The position numbers were made by a program, and so were the translations under genes. From Mixta tenebrionis (GTDB lineage Bacteria; Pseudomonadota; Gammaproteobacteria; Enterobacterales; Enterobacteriaceae), in assembly GCF_006517625.1 (NCBI RefSeq), contig NZ_VHQI01000003.1:186001-250000 (forward strand): 64,000 nt of DNA, read 5' to 3'. This document shows, piece after piece, positions 9,163 through 19,422 of the stretch. The number at the start of each line of letters is the position of its first letter. The first letter of the stretch is position 1. The notes beneath the pieces are model-generated. The model saw only the letters and a list, made by a program, of their open reading frames with translations, was not told the DNA's origin and made no database searches.

Positions 9163-10890
9163 CTATTCTTTCTCTTCCGGCACGCGCACGCCGATTTTAA
9201 CCACCTGATTATCTTCTTTCTCGGCAATCGTCCAGATGAGGTGGTTCCACTCAACCTGGTCGCCGACTACCGGCGCGCCGCCCAGCATGCCCAGAATGAG
9301 CTGGCCCAGCGACTGCTGATCGTTCGTCTCTTCATCCAGATCGAGCCCGTAAATTTGCGCCACATCGCGCAGCCGCGCATCGGCTTCCAGAATAAAGTCG
9401 CCGAAGAAGCGCTGATCGAGCGCCACCGGCGGCGACTGGCTGAACAGCTTGCCGAGCGCGGGCAGATCGCGCTCGCGTCCGATAACGCACAGCACGTCGC
9501 CTTCGCGCAGGCGGGTATTGCCGGTAGGATGCATCAATACGTTATTACGAAACAGCGCCGCGATGCGCGTTTCGCGCGGCATATGCAGATCGCGCAGCGC
9601 CGCGCCGACGCACCACTTATCGGCGCTGAGCTGGTAGACAAACTGTTCCCAGGGATTTTCGGGATGAATATCAAGCCCGGCGCGGCTGATCGGCGAGGCG
9701 GTAGGCGGCACGATCACTTTCGCCTTCCGCGCCGCAAAGCCCAGCGAAGTGCCCTGCAGCATCAGCGATACCAGCACCACGAAAAAGGCGATATTAAAGA
9801 ACAGCGAGGCGTTCTCCAGGCCCGCCATCATCGGGAATACTGCCAGAATAATCGGTACCGCGCCGCGCAGACCTACCCAACTGATAAAAACGCGCTCGCG
9901 CAGGGTAAAACTGCGGAAAGGCAGCAGGCCGATCAGCACCGAAATCGGGCGGGCAAACAGAATCAGCCAGAGCGACAGCAGCATCGCCGGCACGGCGATA
10001 TGCCAGAGATCGGACGGCGTCACCAGCAGGCCCAGCACCAGGAACATGCCGATCTGGCTCAGCCAGGCCATGCCGTCAAAGGTTTGTAAAATACCGTGCC
10101 GGTTGCGAATCGGGCGGTTGCCCAACAGGAAGCCGCAGAGGTAGACGGCGAGGATGCCGCTGCCTTCCAGCACCGTCGTCAGCGCAAACACCAGAATGCC
10201 GCCGCTGACGGCCAGCAGGGGATAGAGGCCGTTCGCCAGTGAAATACGATTGATAAGCTGCTGGATCGCCCAGCCGCCGCCCAGCCCCAGCACAATACCG
10301 AGACCGAACTGCTGAATAAGGTGTACGACAAACATCCAGCTCAGGCCGGTTTCGCCCCGCTGGATCATCTCAATCAGAGTGATGGTAAGGAACACCGCCA
10401 TTGGATCGTTGCTGCCGGATTCAATTTCCAGCGTTGAGCCGACGCGCTCGTTAAGCCCTTTATCGCCCAGCAGGGAGAAGACGGCGGCGGCGTCGGTTGA
10501 GCCGATAATGGCGCCGATGAGAAAACCCTGCATCAGATCGAGGCGAAACAACCAGGCGGCGGCCAGCCCGGTTAAGCCAGCGGTAATCAACACCCCGACC
10601 GTCGCCAGCGACAGCGCCGGGCCGAGCGCGACGCGCAGCGAGCTGGCGCGGGTACGCATGCCGCCGTCCAGTAGGATCACCGCCAGCGCAAGGTTAGAAA
10701 CCAGATAGGCGAGCGGGTAATTATCAAAAGCGATGCCGCCGATACCGTCTACGCCGGTCAACATGCCGAGCGCAAGGAAGATCACCAGAATAGGGATGCC
10801 AAGACGTGATGAAAACGAGCTAAGCAGAATGCTTGATGCCACCAGTACGGAACCAATAATGAAAAGACTGTATATCGTGCTGGCGTTCAA
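9163..10890 (-). CDS. cvrA: K+/H+ antiporter NhaP2 (CvrA)
   Basis: CPA1-family cation/proton antiporter of the inner membrane involved in K+ efflux and osmotic adaptation. 575 aa compared with 578 in E. coli CvrA. The membrane domain covers residues about 1-400, with the family stretches [22 protein letters not shown] and [13 protein letters not shown] (ND pair). It is followed by a cytoplasmic RCK_C/TrkA-C domain near residues 405-485 and a CorC_HlyC-type C-terminus. The start is TTG at 10890, preceded by GAGGAG at good spacing; no in-frame ATG nearby would keep the conserved N-terminus. Confidence 0.95.
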   Translation of the reverse strand: MNASTIYSLFIIGSVLVASSILLSSFSSRLGIPILVIFLALGMLTGVDGIGGIAFDNYPLAYLVSNLALAVILLDGGMRTRASSLRVALGPALSLATVGVLITAGLTGLAAAWLFRLDLMQGFLIGAIIGSTDAAAVFSLLGDKGLNERVGSTLEIESGSNDPMAVFLTITLIEMIQRGETGLSWMFVVHLIQQFGLGIVLGLGGGWAIQQLINRISLANGLYPLLAVSGGILVFALTTVLEGSGILAVYLCGFLLGNRPIRNRHGILQTFDGMAWLSQIGMFLVLGLLVTPSDLWHIAVPAMLLSLWLILFARPISVLIGLLPFRSFTLRERVFISWVGLRGAVPIILAVFPMMAGLENASLFFNIAFFVVLVSLMLQGTSLGFAARKAKVIVPPTASPISRAGLDIHPENPWEQFVYQLSADKWCVGAALRDLHMPRETRIAALFRNNVLMHPTGNTRLREGDVLCVIGRERDLPALGKLFSQSPPVALDQRFFGDFILEADARLRDVAQIYGLDLDEETNDQQSLGQLILGMLGGAPVVGDQVEWNHLIWTIAEKEDNQVVKIGVRVPEEKE

Positions 10891-11054
10891 AGCGGCTTCT
10901 CCTCATAAACCAGGCCGGTCAAGACGATGCGGGACGTGGCGTTACTATAACCGTTTTAAAAACATAATGCTTTATCAATAGCTTGTCATAGCTGCTGCGG
11001 AAAGCGTTTTATACTTTGCGTGCCGGCCCGAATAACTGAACTGATTAAAAAAAA

Positions 11055-11074
11055 TACTGGATATCCAGCCAGTA
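11055..11074. promoter_or_regulatory. LexA-like palindrome overlapping the antirepressor promoter
   Basis: The 20-mer TACTGGATATCCAGCCAGTA has perfect 6-bp outer arms (TACTGG/CCAGTA) spaced by 8 bp, the geometry of an SOS box. By my alignment it matches the E. coli sulA operator at 16 of 20 positions. Both arms carry CTGG/CCAG where the consensus has CTGT/ACAG, so affinity could be low. It overlaps where a -35 would sit for a candidate -10 TATACT at 11080-11085. Confidence 0.35.
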
Positions 11075-11136
11075 ATCAGTATACTATTTGTACTCCCGCA
11101 TGGGGCTGTTGCTGTTTGCAAGTCAAGGGTGAAGCT

Positions 11137-11847
11137 ATGATGATTTCAACTGAGAGCCTGAATGCTCTTCATCAATCCGTCACGATGAGTAGCCGCGAAA
11201 TCGCAGAGATGACCGGTAACACGCATGGCGAGGTGAAACGTCTGATAAAGAGCCTGGAAACCGCGCAGCGGCTGTCGCAGCCGCTTATCGCCTGGGATTA
11301 CGAAGCTGAAGGAACGGTGCGCCAGGAATACCGCCTTAACAAGCGTGACTCGGTGCTGGCCGTAGCGCGCCTGTCGCCGGCGTTTACCGCCGAAGCGCTG
11401 GATCGCTGGCAGGAGCGTGAAAAGGTGGCGCACCTGCCCGATTTCACCAATCCGGCCGAAGCGGCGCGCGCCTGGGCTGAGCAGTTTGAGCAGCGCCAGA
11501 AGGCGGAGCAGCAGCTGGCGCTATTCGCCCCGAAGGCTGAGTTCTTCGATCGCTATGTTACGCTGGAAGAGGAGTCGCTCGGCTTTCGCCAGCTGTGCAA
11601 AATGCTGAAGGTTAAAGAACCTGATTTTCGCCAGTTCCTGCTGGAGCGCAACATTATGTACCGGCTGAACGGGACGCTGACGCCTCATCAGCAGCACCTT
11701 AGCGCCGGGCGTTTTACCTTACGCTCCGGCGTCGGTGAAAATCAGCATGCCTTTTCCCAGGCGCGCTTTACGGCGAAAGGGGTGAAATGGGTGGCCAGCC
11801 TGTGGGCGGGACATCTTGCTTCGCAACCGAAAGGCGCGGCAGCCTGA
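11137..11847 (+). CDS. Orphan phage-type antirepressor (Rha + KilAC domains)
   Basis: 236-aa DNA-binding regulator. Residues about 17-90 resemble the phage Rha domain (MSSREIAEMTGNTHGEVKRLI). Residues about 130-230 resemble the KilAC/ANT C-terminal domain of phage antirepressors (APKAEFFDRYV, LGFRQLCKMLKVKEPDFRQF, ARFTAKGVKWVASLW). A charged linker of about 35 residues joins them. ATG 11137 follows AAGGGTGAAG; ATG 11140 is equally possible. No integrase, repressor or structural phage gene is nearby, so it is a lone or domesticated gene. Phage antirepressors inactivate or outcompete repressors; its target here is unknown. A LexA-like palindrome lies 63 bp upstream and a terminator 40 bp downstream, giving a self-contained unit. 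Confidence 0.85.
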   Translation: MMISTESLNALHQSVTMSSREIAEMTGNTHGEVKRLIKSLETAQRLSQPLIAWDYEAEGTVRQEYRLNKRDSVLAVARLSPAFTAEALDRWQEREKVAHLPDFTNPAEAARAWAEQFEQRQKAEQQLALFAPKAEFFDRYVTLEEESLGFRQLCKMLKVKEPDFRQFLLERNIMYRLNGTLTPHQQHLSAGRFTLRSGVGENQHAFSQARFTAKGVKWVASLWAGHLASQPKGAAA

Positions 11848-11888
11848 GGACGTGACATGATAAAAGCAACGTGCTGCGCGGTGGTAAG

Positions 11889-11913
11889 AAGCCGGTCATA
11901 ACGACCGGCTTTT
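11889..11913 (+). terminator. Terminator after the antirepressor gene
   Basis: Stem AAGCCGGTC/GACCGGCTT (9 bp) with a 5-nt loop, followed by TTGGCTTTTGG. The T tract is interrupted, so moderate strength. Confidence 0.55.
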
Positions 11914-12010
11914 GGCTTTTGGCTATCGGCTGCGGGATAATAGCGGCTGGAGCCGGGCGGCGTCGGAGTCGCGTAGTCTCCGGCGCCGGCCCGCAACTGC
12001 AACAGCGTTC

Positions 12011-13288
12011 TCAATTCTCCGCCGTCTGTTTATGAAACAGTTCGCGGAATACCGGATAAATATCTTCCGGTTCGCGAATATGCTGAATGGCGAAGTTATC
12101 AAATGACGCCTGCAAATGTTCATATTCACGCCACAGCGTTTGATGCGCGCGCCGGGTGATCTCGATATAGCTGTAGTAACGCACCACCGGCAGGATATTT
12201 TTCGCCAGAATTTCGTGGCACAGCGGCGAATCGTCAGCCCAGTTATCGCCATCCGACGCCTGCGCGGCGTAAATATTCCACTGCGTCGGATCGTAGCGCG
12301 CCTTCACTACTTCATCCATAAGCTTAAGCGCGCTGGAAACGATGGTGCCGCCAGTCTCCTGCGAGTAGAAGAATTCCTGCTCGTCCACCTCTTTGGCCTG
12401 CGTATGATGGCGGATGTAGACCACTTCAACGTTTTTATAGGTTCGGCTCAGAAACAGATAGAGCAGGATATAAAAGCGCTTGGCCATATCTTTGGTGGGC
12501 TGATCCATCGAACCGGAAACATCCATCAGGCAAAACATTACCGCCTGGCTGGAAGGCTCCGGGCGTTTCTCAAAGTTTTTATAGCGCAGATCGAAAGTAT
12601 CGATAAAGGGGACGCGCTCAATCCGCGCCCGCAGCTCGGCAATCTCTTTTTTCAGCCGCTCCTCTTCCAGCAGCTGGATCGGCTCCGCTTTCTCTACCTG
12701 CAGCAGCGCCTCTTCCAGCTCGTGCAGCATACGACGTTTACCCGCCGTCATCGCGGTACGTCGCGCCAGCGAATTTTGCAGCGAGCGCACTACGCTGATA
12801 TTGGCCGGCACGCCGTTAGAGGTGAAGCCCGCGCGATGGGTTTTATACTCGTTCATCTGCCGCTGCTGCGTTTTACGCAGGTGCGGCAGCGCCAGATCCT
12901 CAAACAGCAGATCGAGATACTCATCTTTTGAAATCTGGAACACAAACTCATCCTGACCTTCGCCATCCTGGCTGGCGTTGCCCTGACCGCCGCCACCGCC
13001 GCCACCGCCGCCCTGAGGACGTTCAATGCGATCGTTCTGCACAAAGTGATCGTTGCCAGGATGGACGCGATGGCGGGTGCCGCCGCGGCCCTGATGAAAA
13101 ATGGGTTCGTTAATGTCATCTACCGGAATGGAAACGGATTCGCCACTTTCAACGTCGGTCACCGAGCGTTTATTAATGGCCTCGGAGATCGACTGTTTGA
13201 TTTGCGACTTATAACGGCGTAAAAAGCGCTGGCGGTTTACCGCGCTCTTGTTTTTGCCGTTAAGTCGCCGATCGATAAAATAGGCCAT
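12011..13288 (-). CDS. yeaH: YeaH/YhbH family VWA-like protein
   Basis: UPF0229 protein, 425 aa (E. coli YeaH 427 aa), working with the kinase YeaG in nitrogen-starvation and stationary-phase stress. ATG 13288 ([15 protein letters not shown]) is preceded by GGGGGAG; the nine codons further upstream are not conserved. Near residue 100 there is a run of nine glycines (RPQ followed by poly-Gly then [10 protein letters not shown]). The C-terminal half contains a von Willebrand A-like metal motif, [11 protein letters not shown], near residue 260. It is the second gene of yeaG-yeaH, 92 bp after yeaG. Confidence 0.95.
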   Translation of the reverse strand: MAYFIDRRLNGKNKSAVNRQRFLRRYKSQIKQSISEAINKRSVTDVESGESVSIPVDDINEPIFHQGRGGTRHRVHPGNDHFVQNDRIERPQGGGGGGGGGQGNASQDGEGQDEFVFQISKDEYLDLLFEDLALPHLRKTQQRQMNEYKTHRAGFTSNGVPANISVVRSLQNSLARRTAMTAGKRRMLHELEEALLQVEKAEPIQLLEEERLKKEIAELRARIERVPFIDTFDLRYKNFEKRPEPSSQAVMFCLMDVSGSMDQPTKDMAKRFYILLYLFLSRTYKNVEVVYIRHHTQAKEVDEQEFFYSQETGGTIVSSALKLMDEVVKARYDPTQWNIYAAQASDGDNWADDSPLCHEILAKNILPVVRYYSYIEITRRAHQTLWREYEHLQASFDNFAIQHIREPEDIYPVFRELFHKQTAEN

Positions 13289-13314
13289 AGCTCCCCCAAA
13301 CAACGTGGTAAGCA

Positions 13315-13337
13315 AGGTCGGACGCAGCGCCCGACCT
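13315..13337 (-). other. Hairpin between yeaG and yeaH
   Basis: Inverted repeat AGGTCGG/CCGACCT with a GC-rich 9-nt loop in the yeaG-yeaH gap. There is no T tract, so it is more likely an mRNA-stability or processing element than a terminator. Confidence 0.4.
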
Positions 13338-13380
13338 GTTTTATGCTGTCATTACGCGTTTATTGCTTACACGCCTTCAC

Positions 13381-15315
13381 TCAGGATGATTTGCGTACGC
13401 GCAGATACCATTCGCACAGCAGGCGAACCTGCTTGCGGGTATAGCCTTTTTCCATCATGCGGTCGACAAAATCATCATGTTTCTTCTGCTCGTCGGTAGA
13501 GGTTTTCGCATTAAACGAGATAACCGGCAGCAGCTCTTCGGTATTGGAGAACATTTTCTTCTCAATCACCGTGCGCAGCTTCTCATAGCTGGTCCAGTTC
13601 GGATTGCGTCCATTATTCTGCGCGCGGGCGCGCAATACGAAGTTGACGATTTCATTACGGAAATCCTTCGGATTGCTGATACCGGCAGGTTTTTCAATCT
13701 TCTCCAGCTCGGCATTCAACGCCTCGCGATCGAACAGCTGCCCGGTATCGGGATCGCGGTACTCCTGATCCTGAATCCAGAAATCGGCGTAGGTGACATA
13801 GCGATCGAAGATGTTCTGACCATATTCGGAATAGGATTCCAGATAGGCGGTCTGAATCTCTTTGCCGATAAACTCCGCGTACTTCGGAATTAAGTAGCCT
13901 TTCAGGAACTCCAGATATTTCTCCGCCAGCTCCTGCGGGAACTGTTCACGCTCAATCTGCTGCTCCAGCACGTAGAACAGATGCACCGGGTTAGCCGCCA
14001 CTTCGGTATGATCGAAGTTAAATACGCGCGACAGGATCTTAAAGGCGAAGCGGGTGGAGAGCCCATTCATGCCTTCGTCAACGCCCGCGTAATCGCGATA
14101 TTCCTGGTATGATTTCGCTTTCGGATCGGTATCCTTCAGGCTTTCGCCGTCATAAACGCGCATCTTGGAATAGATGCTGGAATTTTCCGGCTCTTTCAGA
14201 CGAGAAAGGATCGAGAAGCGCGCCAGCGTCTCCAGCGTGCCAGGGGCGCAGGGCGCATGGGTTAGTTCACTGTGGTTAAGCAATTTCTCATAGATTTTAA
14301 TCTCTTCTGAGACGCGCAGGCAGTAGGGCACCTTGACGATATAAACGCGATCGAGAAACGCTTCGTTGTTCTTGTTATTACGGAACTGCACCCACTCAGA
14401 TTCGTTAGAGTGCGCCAGAATAATACCGTTGAAAGGCAGCGCGGAGATGCCTTCGGTGCCGTTATAGTTCCCTTCCTGCGTTGCGGTCAGCAGGGGATGC
14501 AGCACTTTAATCGGCGCCTTGAACATCTCCACGAATTCCATAATGCCCTGGTTGGCGCGGCACAGCGCGCCGGAATAGCCGTAGGCGTCGGGATCGTTCT
14601 GGGCATGATTTTCCAGCTTGCGGATATCCACTTTGCCCACCAGCGCGGAGATATCCTGGTTGTTTTCATCGCCCGGTTCGGTTTTGGCAATTGCCAGCTG
14701 TTCGAGGATGGAAGGCCAGACCTTCACTACTTTAAAGCGGGTGATGTCGCCGCCGAACTCATGCAGCCGCTTGGCCGCCCAGGGCGACATAATCGTGCCG
14801 AGATAGCGGCGCGGCACGCCATACTCTTTCTCCAGAATATTGGCGTCTTCCTGCGGATTAAACAGGCACAGCGGGTGATCGTTAACCGGGCTGCGTTCGC
14901 CATCAGCGCTGAGAACGTAAATAGGCACGCGCTGCATCAGCGATTTCAGCCGTTCGGCCAGCGAGGATTTCCCGCCGCCTACCGGGCCTAACAGATAGAG
15001 GATCTGTTTCTTCTCCTCCAGCCCCTGAGCCGCATGTTTCAGGTAGGAAACGATTTGCTCAATGGCTTCCTCCATCCCATAAAACTCTTCAAAGGCCGGA
15101 TAGCGTGCGATAACGCGGTTTGAGAACAGTCGGGAAAGGCGCGGCTCCTGGGCAGTGTCCACCATTACCGGCTCACCAATAGCCATTAATAGTCTCTCTG
15201 CCGCGTTGGCGTATGCACTGCGATCCTGCTTACAGGTGGTCAGGAACTCCTGCAGTGTGAACTCTTCGTCCTTGGCAGCTTCATAGCGCTGACGATAGTG
15301 ATCGAATATATTCAT
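13381..15315 (-). CDS. yeaG: PrkA-family serine protein kinase YeaG
   Basis: Cytoplasmic AAA+/PrkA-type protein kinase, 644 aa, the same length as E. coli YeaG. The N-terminal AAA domain has a Walker A motif GPVGGGKSS near residue 110. The C-terminal kinase-like domain is near residues 420-640. In E. coli it is induced on nitrogen limitation and in stationary phase and affects metabolic heterogeneity. The ATG at 15315 begins MNIFDHYRQRYE, identical in type to E. coli. It is co-transcribed with yeaH. A sigma-54-type promoter lies about 90 bp upstream. Confidence 0.97.
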   Translation of the reverse strand: MNIFDHYRQRYEAAKDEEFTLQEFLTTCKQDRSAYANAAERLLMAIGEPVMVDTAQEPRLSRLFSNRVIARYPAFEEFYGMEEAIEQIVSYLKHAAQGLEEKKQILYLLGPVGGGKSSLAERLKSLMQRVPIYVLSADGERSPVNDHPLCLFNPQEDANILEKEYGVPRRYLGTIMSPWAAKRLHEFGGDITRFKVVKVWPSILEQLAIAKTEPGDENNQDISALVGKVDIRKLENHAQNDPDAYGYSGALCRANQGIMEFVEMFKAPIKVLHPLLTATQEGNYNGTEGISALPFNGIILAHSNESEWVQFRNNKNNEAFLDRVYIVKVPYCLRVSEEIKIYEKLLNHSELTHAPCAPGTLETLARFSILSRLKEPENSSIYSKMRVYDGESLKDTDPKAKSYQEYRDYAGVDEGMNGLSTRFAFKILSRVFNFDHTEVAANPVHLFYVLEQQIEREQFPQELAEKYLEFLKGYLIPKYAEFIGKEIQTAYLESYSEYGQNIFDRYVTYADFWIQDQEYRDPDTGQLFDREALNAELEKIEKPAGISNPKDFRNEIVNFVLRARAQNNGRNPNWTSYEKLRTVIEKKMFSNTEELLPVISFNAKTSTDEQKKHDDFVDRMMEKGYTRKQVRLLCEWYLRVRKSS

Positions 15316-15404
15316 AGCGATGCCCGTCCTTTCGTTTTTAGCACAGGTAAAGGAAGCGTTATAAAAGGTGTATCAGCTTCCGGAAGATATTCTCTTAGGA
15401 GTAC

Positions 15405-15421
15405 AGCAACCCTTATGCCAA
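15405..15421 (-). promoter_or_regulatory. Sigma-54 promoter for yeaGH
   Basis: On the minus strand TTGGCATAAGGGTTGCT matches the sigma-54 consensus YTGGCACR-N4-TTGCW with one mismatch (C to T). The -24 GG and -12 GC are correctly spaced, and the predicted start lies about 75-80 nt before yeaG. E. coli yeaGH is known to depend on RpoN and NtrC, which supports the call. I did not find a clear NtrC site. Confidence 0.75.
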
Positions 15422-15740
15422 CCTGACGTATTTTTATCGGGGTACACAGATTTGATGGTTACTCTGCTCGAACGAATCACATAGGTTACTTTTAACTGTA
15501 GATGGCATTTCGGGAAATTTCTTTCATGCCATTTAATTTCAACAGGAAAGGGAGCCCAGGAATAAGCAAGGCCCTTGCGCGGCGCGGGTTGTGACGAATT
15601 TGTAAATAAAAGCGCTTTTTTCTGCCGTCACCGCTGGGATAGCCTTGCAACAGGAAGAGAGAAAGTATAAGGATTTAAAACCGTCGCGTATTCGCGTTAA
15701 ACTAACTGCCTCAATGTTATATTTACGGAAGAAATATATT

Positions 15741-16490
15741 GTGAACCATTTCAAAATTAGCGCGCTGGCGCTGCTATTGCCAATATGTGGTTTTGCTTAT
15801 GCGGATGAAGCGCGTCCGCTTACCCTCGGCGCATCGGTAATCTATGCGCAAAGCCCTTACAAAGGCGGCCAGGATCGCTACCTGCCGTTGCCGGTCATCA
15901 ACTATGAGGGCGATCGCTTCTGGTTGCGCACTCTGCAGGGCGGCTACTATCTGTGGAAAGATCAGCAGGACCAGCTTTCTTTTACCCTGGCCGGCTCGGC
16001 GCAGCGCTACGATCCCAGCGATAACGATCTCGGCGCAATGAAAGGCCTCGATAAGCGTCGCATGACGCTGATGGGCGGCGTGGAGTATCGCCATATCGCC
16101 GACTGGGGGATAGTACGCACCAATTTGCTGGGCGACGTACTGGATAAGAGCGACGGGATTGTCTGGGATTTAACCTACCTTTACCGCTTTGATTTCGGTG
16201 ATTTCAGCGTGACGCCGGGTATTGGCGCCACCTGGAGCAGCGCTAACCAGAACCGCTATTACTATGGCGTTGCCAGCCATGAAAGCGCACGTACCGGTAT
16301 TGCGCGCTACCGTCCTGACGATAGCTGGAGCCCCTATGTTGAACTGAGCGCAAACTATCGCCTTGACGATCGCTGGAACGCGGGCATCTATGCGCGTTAT
16401 ACCCGTCTGGCCGATGAAATTAAAGATAGCCCGATGGTGGATAACAACTCTCAGCTAACGGCCTGGACCGGTATTAGCTACAGCTTCTGA
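15741..16490 (+). CDS. mipA: MipA/OmpV family outer membrane protein
   Basis: Outer-membrane beta-barrel-like protein; E. coli MipA scaffolds the murein hydrolase MltA with PBP1B. The GTG start at 15741, preceded by GGAAG, gives 249 aa (E. coli 248) beginning with a signal peptide ending near AYA. The ATG nine codons upstream (15714) has no ribosome site. Conserved family segments are VPVINYEGDxFW-like near residue 52, GIVWDLTYLYR and QNRYYYGVASHESARTG, with a C-terminal aromatic residue (Phe). It sits divergently from yeaG, as in E. coli; a hairpin without T tract (16506-16524) follows it. Confidence 0.93.
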   Translation: MNHFKISALALLLPICGFAYADEARPLTLGASVIYAQSPYKGGQDRYLPLPVINYEGDRFWLRTLQGGYYLWKDQQDQLSFTLAGSAQRYDPSDNDLGAMKGLDKRRMTLMGGVEYRHIADWGIVRTNLLGDVLDKSDGIVWDLTYLYRFDFGDFSVTPGIGATWSSANQNRYYYGVASHESARTGIARYRPDDSWSPYVELSANYRLDDRWNAGIYARYTRLADEIKDSPMVDNNSQLTAWTGISYSF

Positions 16491-16566
16491 TCGGCTGCGT
16501 TAAAACGGAGCGCCTGACGCTCCGCTGCACCTGCATGGTGCTTGCCTGATGTGCAATGGAGGGAAC

Positions 16567-17418
16567 ATGAGCAGAACCGTAAAATTTACTGACGAGCTGA
16601 GCCTGCCGGCTATCGGCCAGGGAACCTGGTATATGGGCGAGGATGCAAGCCAGCGCCGTCAGGAGATCGCTGCCCTGCAGGCCGGCCTTGACTGCGGTCT
16701 GACGCTGATCGACACGGCGGAAATGTACGCGGAGGGCGAAGCGGAGCGCGTGGTTGGCGAGGCGCTGCGGGGAAGGCGCGATCGGGCCTGCCTGGTATCA
16801 AAGTTTTATCCGTGGAATGCGGGCGCCGTGGATGCGACAGAGGCCTGCGAACGCAGCCTGCAGCGGCTGCAAACTGACTATCTCGATATTTATTTGCTGC
16901 ACTGGCGCGGCAACGTTCCGCTGGAAGAGACGATCAGGGCAATGGAAACGCTGCAGCAGCAGGGTAAGATTCGCCGCTGGGGCGTGTCAAATTTCGATAT
17001 CGATGATATGCGCGAACTGTGGCAGGAACCGGGCGGCAGCAGCTGCGTGACCAATCAGGTACTCTACCACCTGGCCTCGCGCGGCATTGAGTTCGATCTG
17101 CTGCCGGCCTGTCGTGAGCAATATCTGCCGGTTATGGCCTACTGCCCGCTGGCGCAGGCGGGGCGGCTGCGGCACGATCTGCTGACCAATCCGCTGCTGC
17201 ATGATATCGCCAGCCAGCTCGATATCAGCGTAGCGCAGCTGCTGTTGGCCTGGGTTATACGCCAGCCGGGCGTGATGGCGATTCCCAAAGCCAGCAGCGT
17301 GGCGCATGTACAGGAAAACAGTGCGGCGCTGGCGGTCAGCCTGAGCGAAGAGCATCTGGCAGAAATTGATGCTGTCTTTCCGCCGCCGCAGAGCCGACAG
17401 CCGCTGGATATGGTATAA
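16567..17418 (+). CDS. yeaE: Aldo/keto reductase YeaE (methylglyoxal reductase)
   Basis: NADPH-dependent aldo/keto reductase that reduces methylglyoxal and related carbonyls. 283 aa from ATG 16567, which follows GGAGGG; E. coli YeaE has 284. The catalytic tetrad of the family is visible: Asp and Tyr in DTAEMYAEGEAE, Lys in VSKFYPWNAG, His in YLLHWRG. NADP-binding residues lie in the C-terminal AIPKASSVAHVQENSAAL stretch. It is transcribed with or just after mipA and convergent with yeaD. Confidence 0.94.
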   Translation: MSRTVKFTDELSLPAIGQGTWYMGEDASQRRQEIAALQAGLDCGLTLIDTAEMYAEGEAERVVGEALRGRRDRACLVSKFYPWNAGAVDATEACERSLQRLQTDYLDIYLLHWRGNVPLEETIRAMETLQQQGKIRRWGVSNFDIDDMRELWQEPGGSSCVTNQVLYHLASRGIEFDLLPACREQYLPVMAYCPLAQAGRLRHDLLTNPLLHDIASQLDISVAQLLLAWVIRQPGVMAIPKASSVAHVQENSAALAVSLSEEHLAEIDAVFPPPQSRQPLDMV

Positions 17419-17429
17419 AAAATGGCAGG

Positions 17430-17454
17430 GCCGGGCGTGCGCCCGGCTTTTTTT
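17430..17454 (+). terminator. Terminator of yeaE
   Basis: Perfect 8-bp stem GCCGGGCG/CGCCCGGC closed by TG and followed by seven T. It overlaps the stop codon of the convergent yeaD gene. Confidence 0.85.
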
Positions 17455-18331
17455 AGCGTTTATGCCGTAAGCGAAAGGTAGCGGCAAGTCGGGCTGGTTG
17501 CTCAACGGCGCTTTTCATCGGCGCGTTAATGCGCGCGGTTTCCACGCATACCATGGTCTTATAGCCTTCATTCGCCATATCTTCCATGCTGCATGAAAGT
17601 TCCACGCCGGGGTTCCAGGTTACCACATCGCTGTGATGGTGATGGTAAACCTCGATAACGCGCTGCCCCTGTTCATCGTGAATCAGGCTGCAATCGTCCG
17701 GCTGGGTGTAGATGCGATCGACGCGCTGCGTATAGCGCTGTTTGCCCTCAGCGGACAGGCCCGTTTCGCCATCCTGGACTTTATCAATATACGCTTTGCC
17801 CAGGCCGCTGACTTCCACTCCGGCGATATCGGCGACGCAGAAATAGCTGTGCAGCGCGCAGGTAGCCTGGTAATCACCGTGCGCCTCCAGTTCGATTTCA
17901 CAGCGTTCGCCCAGGCGGAAACGGGCAAACAGCGTAAAATCATGCGGCCACAGCGCTTTCGTTTGTTCATTGCTTTCCAGTTCCAGCGTCAGCAGCACAT
18001 TCTCTTCGTTCTCATCATGCGCGGAAAGCGTCCACGGCTGCACGCGAGCGAAACCATGCCCCGGCTTGCCCGCCGGACCGAACCACGGCCAGCAGATCGG
18101 CACGCCGCCGCGAATCGCTTTGCCGTTGCTGAATGCTGTTTTCTCGCTCAGCCAGATAACCGGCTTCTCCCCGTTGGGCTGCCATGCGATAAGCTGGGCG
18201 CCCTGCAGGGTGACGGCGGCGCGCACCTTAGGATGGTTAACCACCAGCACCGGCAGTTCGCCGATCTGTCGCAGGCTCAGGTAGGGAGAGATCTGCTCAA
18301 CCACGGGGAGAGAAAACAGTTTTTCGGTCAT
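17453..18331 (-). CDS. yeaD: D-hexose-6-phosphate mutarotase YeaD
   Basis: Aldose-1-epimerase-like enzyme interconverting alpha and beta anomers of glucose-6-phosphate and related hexose phosphates. 292 aa compared with 294 in E. coli. The galactose-mutarotase fold is indicated by GGVPICWPWFGPAGKPGHGFARV near residues 72-95, the histidine in ALHSYFCVADI and the C-terminal WNPGVELSCSMEDMANEGYKTMVCVE. It lies 80 bp downstream of gapA on the same strand, past a gapA terminator. Confidence 0.94.
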   Translation of the reverse strand: MTEKLFSLPVVEQISPYLSLRQIGELPVLVVNHPKVRAAVTLQGAQLIAWQPNGEKPVIWLSEKTAFSNGKAIRGGVPICWPWFGPAGKPGHGFARVQPWTLSAHDENEENVLLTLELESNEQTKALWPHDFTLFARFRLGERCEIELEAHGDYQATCALHSYFCVADIAGVEVSGLGKAYIDKVQDGETGLSAEGKQRYTQRVDRIYTQPDDCSLIHDEQGQRVIEVYHHHHSDVVTWNPGVELSCSMEDMANEGYKTMVCVETARINAPMKSAVEQPARLAATFRLRHKR

Positions 18332-18361
18332 GATGATAGTACCTTGCTGGAATTCAGACGA

Positions 18362-18387
18362 TAAAAAAGGGCGACCGTAGTCGCCCT
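18362..18387 (-). terminator. Terminator of gapA
   Basis: On the minus strand a 7-bp stem GGGCGAC/GTCGCCC with a 4-nt loop is followed by TTTTTTA. It lies between gapA and yeaD. Confidence 0.85.
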
Positions 18388-18411
18388 CAAGGTTTAGTCT
18401 GTCACTGCTGC

Positions 18412-19422
<1,011 letters not shown>

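Noticed and set aside
9241-10089. 282-aa open frame antisense to cvrA
   Set aside because: Composition is His/Arg/Gln-rich, typical of a reverse-strand shadow, and it starts inside a conserved gene.
11020-11136. Longer N-terminus for the antirepressor (start at 11020)
   Set aside because: The added residues (including CCC) are not domain-like, lie over the promoter and palindrome, and the ribosome site favours 11137.
12116-12931. 271-aa open frame antisense to yeaH
   Set aside because: Complement of conserved yeaH codons; no supporting signal.
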